Origin: Candidatus Rokuibacteriota bacterium
Lineage (GTDB): Bacteria > Methylomirabilota > Methylomirabilia > Rokubacteriales > JACPHL01
Assembly: GCA_016188625.1 (NCBI GenBank)
Contig: JACPHL010000118.1
Span: forward strand, 1 to 8,749
Reading direction: 5' to 3'
Length of the DNA: 8,749 nucleotides
Translations under genes and position numbers: made by a program
Part shown: positions 5,497 to 8,749 of the stretch, piece after piece
Position numbering within the stretch: the stretch's first letter is position 1
How the letters are laid out: each line of letters opens with the position of its first letter
Notes under the pieces: generated by a model
Seen by the model: only the letters and a program-made list of their open reading frames with translations
Databases searched by the model: none
Told to the model about the DNA's origin: nothing

Positions 5497-6485
5497 AGTG
5501 CATCAAGTGCCGGGGCCCCGCCGTCCTCGAGCTGCGGCGCCACAACGCGGCCTTCTGCGCGGAGGACTTCCTGGCCTTCTTCCGGAAGCAGACCGTGGAG
5601 ACCATCCGGAAGTGGAAGATGTTCACGCGCGAGGAGCCGGTCCTCGTCGCCGTCTCCGGTGGGAAGGACTCCCTCGCCCTCTGGGACGTCCTCCTCCTCG
5701 AGGGGTACGACGCCACCGGGCTCTACCTCGACCTGGGGATCTACGACTACTCCAAGGCCTCTCGCGCCAGGTGCGAGGCCTTCGCCGCCGAGCGCGGGGC
5801 CAAGCTCCACGTGGTCGCCGTCGCCGACGAGATGGGGGCGTCGATCCCCGAGGTCAAGGAGCTGACGCGCCGGCCGACCTGCTCGGCGTGCGGCCTCTCC
5901 AAGCGCTACCTCACCAACCGCGTCGCCCTCGAGCAGGGATTCCCCGTGGTCGCGACCGGCCACAATCTCGACGACGAGGCGGCCACCCTCCTCGGCTCGG
6001 TCCTCCACTGGGCGCCCGAGGCCCTGGCCCGCCAGTCCCCGGTCCTCCCGGCCTCCCACCCCGGCTTCGTCCGGCGGGTGAAGCCGTTCTTCCGGATCAG
6101 CGAGCGGGAGACCGCAGCCTACGCCTTCCTCCGGGGGATCGACTACATCGTCGAGGAGTGCCCCTTCTCGCGGGGGGCCACGAGCCTCGTCTACAAGGAG
6201 GTCCTGAACCGTCTGGAGGAGCACTCCCCGGGCGCCAAGGCGGCCTTCTTCACGACCTTCCTCCAGCGCGCCCGCCCGGCCTTCGAGCGGCTCGAGGAGG
6301 TGGAGCTCCGCGACTGCGCCCGCTGTGGCCAGCCCACCACGGCCGAGGTCTGCGCCTTCTGCCGGCTCGCCGAGCGGGTGAAGCGGGCCGGGGGAGACCG
6401 GACCGGGACCCCCGTCCGATCCGAGGCTGAGACCGATCCCTCGGAGCTCCGCGGCCTCGGGGCGGCCGAGCGCGCGCTCCCGTAG
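5493..6485 (+). CDS. ttuA: TtuA-family PP-loop tRNA 2-thiouridine synthetase
   Basis: A 330-residue ATP pyrophosphatase of the TtuA/Ncs6/TtcA group. It adenylates a tRNA uridine (position 54 in the Thermus enzyme) and replaces oxygen with sulfur supplied by a TtuB-type carrier. The N-terminal zinc finger has C3, C6, H17 and C22; the P-loop is SGGKDS (55-60). The [4Fe-4S]-binding triad is C130 and C133 (CSAC) plus C223 (EECPF), numbered almost as in Thermus TtuA. 'GHNLDDEA' (156-163) completes the PP-loop domain, and a C-terminal zinc finger has C275, C278, C287 and C290. About 40 residues beyond the finger are low-complexity and probably disordered. Start at 5493 is supported by the overlapping Shine-Dalgarno. 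The exact tRNA position modified cannot be read; TtuA-like genes are not limited to thermophiles. Confidence 0.85.
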   Translation: MKCIKCRGPAVLELRRHNAAFCAEDFLAFFRKQTVETIRKWKMFTREEPVLVAVSGGKDSLALWDVLLLEGYDATGLYLDLGIYDYSKASRARCEAFAAERGAKLHVVAVADEMGASIPEVKELTRRPTCSACGLSKRYLTNRVALEQGFPVVATGHNLDDEAATLLGSVLHWAPEALARQSPVLPASHPGFVRRVKPFFRISERETAAYAFLRGIDYIVEECPFSRGATSLVYKEVLNRLEEHSPGAKAAFFTTFLQRARPAFERLEEVELRDCARCGQPTTAEVCAFCRLAERVKRAGGDRTGTPVRSEAETDPSELRGLGAAERALP

Positions 6486-6499
6486 TCGTCCCCCAGGCC

Positions 6500-7294
6500 A
6501 TGCCCACCCCGCCGTCCGCGGGCGACCAGCTCGTCTTCCTCGGCTCGGGCGGGGGGCGGATGACCACGGCCACCCAGCTCCGCGCCACCGGCGGCCTCTG
6601 GGTCAGCCTGGACGGGACCACCCTCCACATCGACCCCGGCCCGGGCGCCCTCGTCCACTGCCGCGCCAAGGACCTCGCCCTCGACCCGACGCGCCTCGAC
6701 GCCATCGTCCTCACCCACAAGCACCTCGACCACGCCGGGGACGTCAACGCGATGATCGAGGCGATGACCGAGGGCGGGACCAAGCACCGGGGCCTCGTCC
6801 TGGCCCCCAGCGACGCCTACGAGGAGGACCCCGTGATCCTCCAATACGTGCGCGGCTACCCCGCCGCCACGGGGATCCTCGAGCCGGGCGGCCGCTACCC
6901 TCTCGGCGCCGTCACCCTGGAGACCCCGCTGCGCCTCCGCCACCCGGTGGAGACCTACGGCCTGCGCCTGGTCGGCTCCCGGCTGACCGTGAGCCTGATC
7001 GCCTGCACCGGCTACTTCCCGGAGCTTGAGGAAGCGTTCCGGGGCGACGTCCTGGTCCTCAACGTCGTCTTCCACCACCGCCGCGACGAGATCCACCTCT
7101 GCCTGGAGGACGCCGAGCGGCTGATCGCGGCGATCCGGCCGCGCCTGGCGGTCCTCACCCACTTCGGGATGACCATGATCCGGGCCCGGCCCTGGGAGCT
7201 CGCCGATCGGGTGAGCCAGGCGACGGGGATCAAAACCCTCGCCGCCCGCGACCACCAGCGCCTGGACCTGGCGAAGGCCCTCGCCCCGGGCTGA
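6500..7294 (+). CDS. MBL-fold metallo-hydrolase with a Cys at the bridging-Asp position
   Basis: A 264-residue metallo-beta-lactamase-fold protein of the RNase Z/lactamase_B_2-like branch. It has the metal motif H73-K-H75-L-D77-H78, H148 in 'RHPVETYG' and H221 in 'LTHFGM'. '[11 protein letters not shown]' followed by '[11 protein letters not shown]' (199-209) is typical of the branch. At the place where relatives usually have Asp ('DT.YFPE'), this protein reads 'IACTGYFPE', with C169. There is no signal peptide. The ATG is 14 bp after the ttuA stop with only a weak ribosome site, so it is probably transcribed with the thiolation genes. Its substrate is unknown; a nucleic acid, nucleotide or thioester ester bond is possible, and assigning one would be guesswork. 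Confidence 0.8.
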   Translation: MPTPPSAGDQLVFLGSGGGRMTTATQLRATGGLWVSLDGTTLHIDPGPGALVHCRAKDLALDPTRLDAIVLTHKHLDHAGDVNAMIEAMTEGGTKHRGLVLAPSDAYEEDPVILQYVRGYPAATGILEPGGRYPLGAVTLETPLRLRHPVETYGLRLVGSRLTVSLIACTGYFPELEEAFRGDVLVLNVVFHHRRDEIHLCLEDAERLIAAIRPRLAVLTHFGMTMIRARPWELADRVSQATGIKTLAARDHQRLDLAKALAPG

Positions 7295-7319
7295 CCGAAG
7301 CCCCGACGCGAGCGGAGCG

Positions 7320-7403
7320 CGGCTGGCCACACCCGCCGCGGAACTTCTCGCCCGGCTCGTTGGAGAAGCCGCAGGCTGGGCAGGCGAGCGCCAGAGCAGC
7401 CAT
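7320..7403 (-). pseudogene. Orphan N-terminal zinc-ribbon fragment
   Basis: Reading minus from ATG at 7403, 28 codons give '[19 protein letters not shown]' with C8, C11 and C25. This is the double-Cys zinc ribbon that commonly opens class III adenylate cyclases and other multidomain regulators (usual form CxxC...FCxxCG). Here the third Cys is Arg22 (CGC for TGC). Homology ends at about 7320. Beyond it the frame only runs antisense into the MBL gene, so the body of the parent protein is missing. It is best read as a decayed gene start. Confidence 0.6.
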
Positions 7404-7419
7404 TTCGGAAGATCCCCCA

Positions 7420-7740
7420 GGTCACCGCCACCACTACCTCGCGCCCCATGACCTGCCGCTTCAGGTGGGCGTCGGCGTTGTCCTCCCCGGTGTCGTTGTG
7501 CCGGTACTGGTTGATCGGCTCGTGGGGCGCGAGCTGCTCCAGCCACCGGGTGAAGTCCTGGTGGAGCCCGCGCTCGTCGTCGTTGATGAAGACCGAGGCG
7601 GTGATGTGCATGGCGTTGACCAGGACCAGCCCTTCCCGGACGCCGCTCTCCCGGAGGGACTCTTCGACCTGCGGGGTGATGTTGAGGAACGCCACGCGGG
7701 TAGGGGTGTTGAACCAGAGCTCCTTGCGGTAGCTTTTCAT
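7420..7740 (-). pseudogene. YjbQ/UPF0047-family protein, C-terminally truncated
   Basis: ATG at 7740 opens 107 codons clearly of the YjbQ family (linked in the literature to thiamin-phosphate-synthase-like activity). They include '[19 protein letters not shown]' (45-63), '[17 protein letters not shown]' (79-95) and '[10 protein letters not shown]' (98-107). Family members run to about 135-140 residues and continue with a 'dGrL.LGtW..i...E.DG.R' block. That block is absent in all three minus-strand frames. The sequence changes instead to the zinc-ribbon fragment in a different frame. The YjbQ frame itself has no stop until 7012, so translation would add about 135 unrelated residues antisense to the MBL gene. 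GAGGA 6 nt before the ATG is a fair ribosome site. It is probably non-functional, though the core with the conserved His, Asn, Asp and Glu is intact. Confidence 0.75.
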
Positions 7741-7843
7741 CTCCGTCCTCTCGGCCAAGGGTTTCTCTTCGCCGTGAAGGGTAGCACAAACACGGGTCAA
7801 TCGGCCCTGAGAGCGCGAGATCCCTCGGTCGAAGTGAGGGTAA

Positions 7844-7862
7844 CTCAGGTTGACAACCCGAG
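7844..7862. promoter_or_regulatory. Near-palindrome over the thiolase -35, candidate operator
   Basis: CTCAGGTT (7844-7851), a GAC centre, then AACCCGAG (7855-7862) match as inverted repeats at 7 of 8 positions. The site covers the -35 hexamer, the classic place for a repressor. A second short inverted repeat, CCCTC (7822-7826) / GAGGG (7836-7840), lies just upstream. No regulator gene is in the window. Confidence 0.4.
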
Positions 7863-7877
7863 GGAGCGCAGTATAGT
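7850..7877 (+). promoter_or_regulatory. Near-consensus sigma70 promoter of the thiolase gene
   Basis: A perfect TTGACA (7850-7855), 16-bp spacer and TATAGT (7872-7877; 5 of 6) make this the strongest promoter in the window. Transcription would start at about 7884, leaving a 20-nt leader with GGGGGG (7893-7898) 5 nt before the ATG at 7904. Confidence 0.75.
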
Positions 7878-7903
7878 GGAGGAGGCGTGCCTGGGGGGTA
7901 TCG

Positions 7904-8749
7904 ATGGCTGAGGCGGTGATCGTCGAGGCGGTCAGGACGGCCGTGGGCAGGCGCGGCGGTGCGCTGGCCGGGGTGCGGCCGGACGAGCTGGCGGCCCTCG
8001 TCCTCAAGGAGGTCATCCGCCGGGCCGGGATTGATCCCGCCGAGGTGGCGGACGTCATCCTCGGGTGCGTGGACCAGATCGGGGAGCAGGGGTTCAACAT
8101 CGCCCGGAACGTCGCCCTGCTGGCCGGGCTCCCCCTCGATGTCTGCGGCGTGACCCTCGACCGGATGTGCGGCTCGGGGCAGCAGGCGGCCAACTTTGCC
8201 GCGGCCGTGGTGATGGCCGGGCAGCACGACTGCGTCGTCGCCGGCGGGGTCGAGCACATGACGCGCGTCCCCATGGGGTCGAACGCCGAGGGCCCCGGCG
8301 AGGGGCCGATCCACCAGAAGCTCGCCGAGCTGTACACCATCGTCCCCCAGGGGATCTCCGCGGAGCTGATCGCCGAGAAGTGGGGGCTCAGCCGTGAGGA
8401 GCTGGACCGCTTCGGCTATGAGAGTCACCTGAAGGCCGCGCGGGCGATCCGCGAGGGGCGCTTCCGGCGGGAGATCGTGCCGGTGGAGGTCACGCGCCCC
8501 GACGGGACCAAGGCCCTCTTCGACACCGACGAGGGGGTCAGGATGGAGCCGTCCCTCGAGAAGATGGCGGCGCTCCCGCCCGCCTTCAAGGCCGACGGGG
8601 TGGTGACGGCGGGGAACTCGAGCCAGATCTCCGACGGCGCCGCGGCGCTCCTGATCATGTCACTGGGGAAGGCCGAGGCCCTGGGGCTCAGGCCGCGGGC
8701 GCGTTTCGTCGCGACGGCGTTGGCCGGGGTCGATCCCACCATCATGCTG
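7904..8749 (+). CDS. Thiolase (acetyl-CoA C-acyltransferase), N-terminal 282 residues
   Basis: The frame from ATG 7904 is open to the window end; the gene continues outside. Visible thiolase features are the opening '[17 protein letters not shown]' (5-21), the active-site Cys C89 in '[11 protein letters not shown]', '[15 protein letters not shown]' (111-125) and '[15 protein letters not shown]' (238-252). The C-terminal GHPxG His and the second catalytic Cys lie beyond the window. Thiolases of this type cleave 3-ketoacyl-CoA with CoA to release acetyl-CoA, or run the reverse. The gene could complete degradation of the product of the ligase/oxygenase/crotonase locus, but it has its own promoter and is separated from that locus by the thiolation cluster, so the link is inferred. 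General fatty-acid beta-oxidation is an equally good reading. Confidence 0.9.
   Translation, partial: MAEAVIVEAVRTAVGRRGGALAGVRPDELAALVLKEVIRRAGIDPAEVADVILGCVDQIGEQGFNIARNVALLAGLPLDVCGVTLDRMCGSGQQAANFAAAVVMAGQHDCVVAGGVEHMTRVPMGSNAEGPGEGPIHQKLAELYTIVPQGISAELIAEKWGLSREELDRFGYESHLKAARAIREGRFRREIVPVEVTRPDGTKALFDTDEGVRMEPSLEKMAALPPAFKADGVVTAGNSSQISDGAAALLIMSLGKAEALGLRPRARFVATALAGVDPTIML

Noticed and set aside
7012-7740. A complete 242-residue YjbQ protein
   Set aside because: Only the first 107 codons match the family; the rest is unrelated and antisense to the MBL gene, so it is recorded as a truncated pseudogene.
7778-7800. Minus-strand TTGACC / TACCCT pair upstream of the YjbQ remnant
   Set aside because: The boxes are only 11 bp apart, too close for a standard promoter; a TG before TACCCT could make an extended -10, but support is too weak to annotate.
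6191-8428. 745-codon minus-strand open frame
   Set aside because: It runs through the opposite strand of ttuA, the MBL gene and the thiolase and reads the YjbQ remnant in the wrong frame; no domain is seen.
1-8749. CRISPR array, tRNA or rRNA genes
   Set aside because: No regularly spaced direct repeats, cloverleaf-like segments or rRNA-like sequence were seen by reading both strands.

Overview
The window is about 70% G+C, with strongly GC-rich third codon positions that create very long spurious open frames on the antisense strand. Base composition, gene content and hairpin-rich intergenic DNA fit an uncultured soil or subsurface bacterium of the Rokubacteria/Methylomirabilota kind. A deep-branching proteobacterium is also possible. 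This taxonomic guess is inference only.

Layout. (1) Positions 1-621 hold the C-terminal third of an IS1634-type (IS4 superfamily) DDE transposase, cut by the window edge. (2) Positions 622-825 are non-coding and carry a chain of hairpins. (3) Positions 826-4850 form a CoA-thioester aromatic or aryl-acid locus. A ferritin-like di-iron oxygenase subunit of the PaaA family lies on the minus strand. It diverges from a plus-strand operon of a benzoate-CoA-ligase-like AMP-forming ligase, a crotonase and a second PaaA-like di-iron protein. The 130-bp divergent region holds two back-to-back sigma70-like promoters. (4) Positions 4896-7294 form a compact plus-strand cluster: a small retropepsin-like aspartic protease, a TtuB/ThiS/MoaD-type sulfur carrier, a TtuA-type PP-loop tRNA thiolase and an MBL-fold hydrolase. 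(5) Positions 7320-7740 (minus) are a scar of two broken genes: a YjbQ-family protein missing its C-terminus, next to the N-terminal zinc ribbon of another protein with one cysteine lost. (6) From 7904 to the window end is the first 282 codons of a thiolase, behind a near-consensus promoter.

How the genes may work together. The ligase would activate an aromatic acid to its CoA ester, and one or both PaaA-like proteins would oxygenate the ring. The crotonase would isomerise or hydrate the product, and the thiolase could finish beta-oxidation. This resembles the Paa and Box hybrid CoA/epoxide routes. However, no PaaB, PaaC, PaaD, reductase (PaaE/BoxA) or ring-opening enzyme (PaaZ) is in the window, and two PaaA-like paralogues take part instead of a PaaA/PaaC pair. 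The second cluster is most simply a tRNA 2-thiouridine module: TtuA holds the P-loop and the C130/C133/C223 iron-sulfur triad, and TtuB is translationally coupled to it. TtuB has two residues beyond its Gly-Gly, and an uncharacterised protease gene lies immediately upstream.
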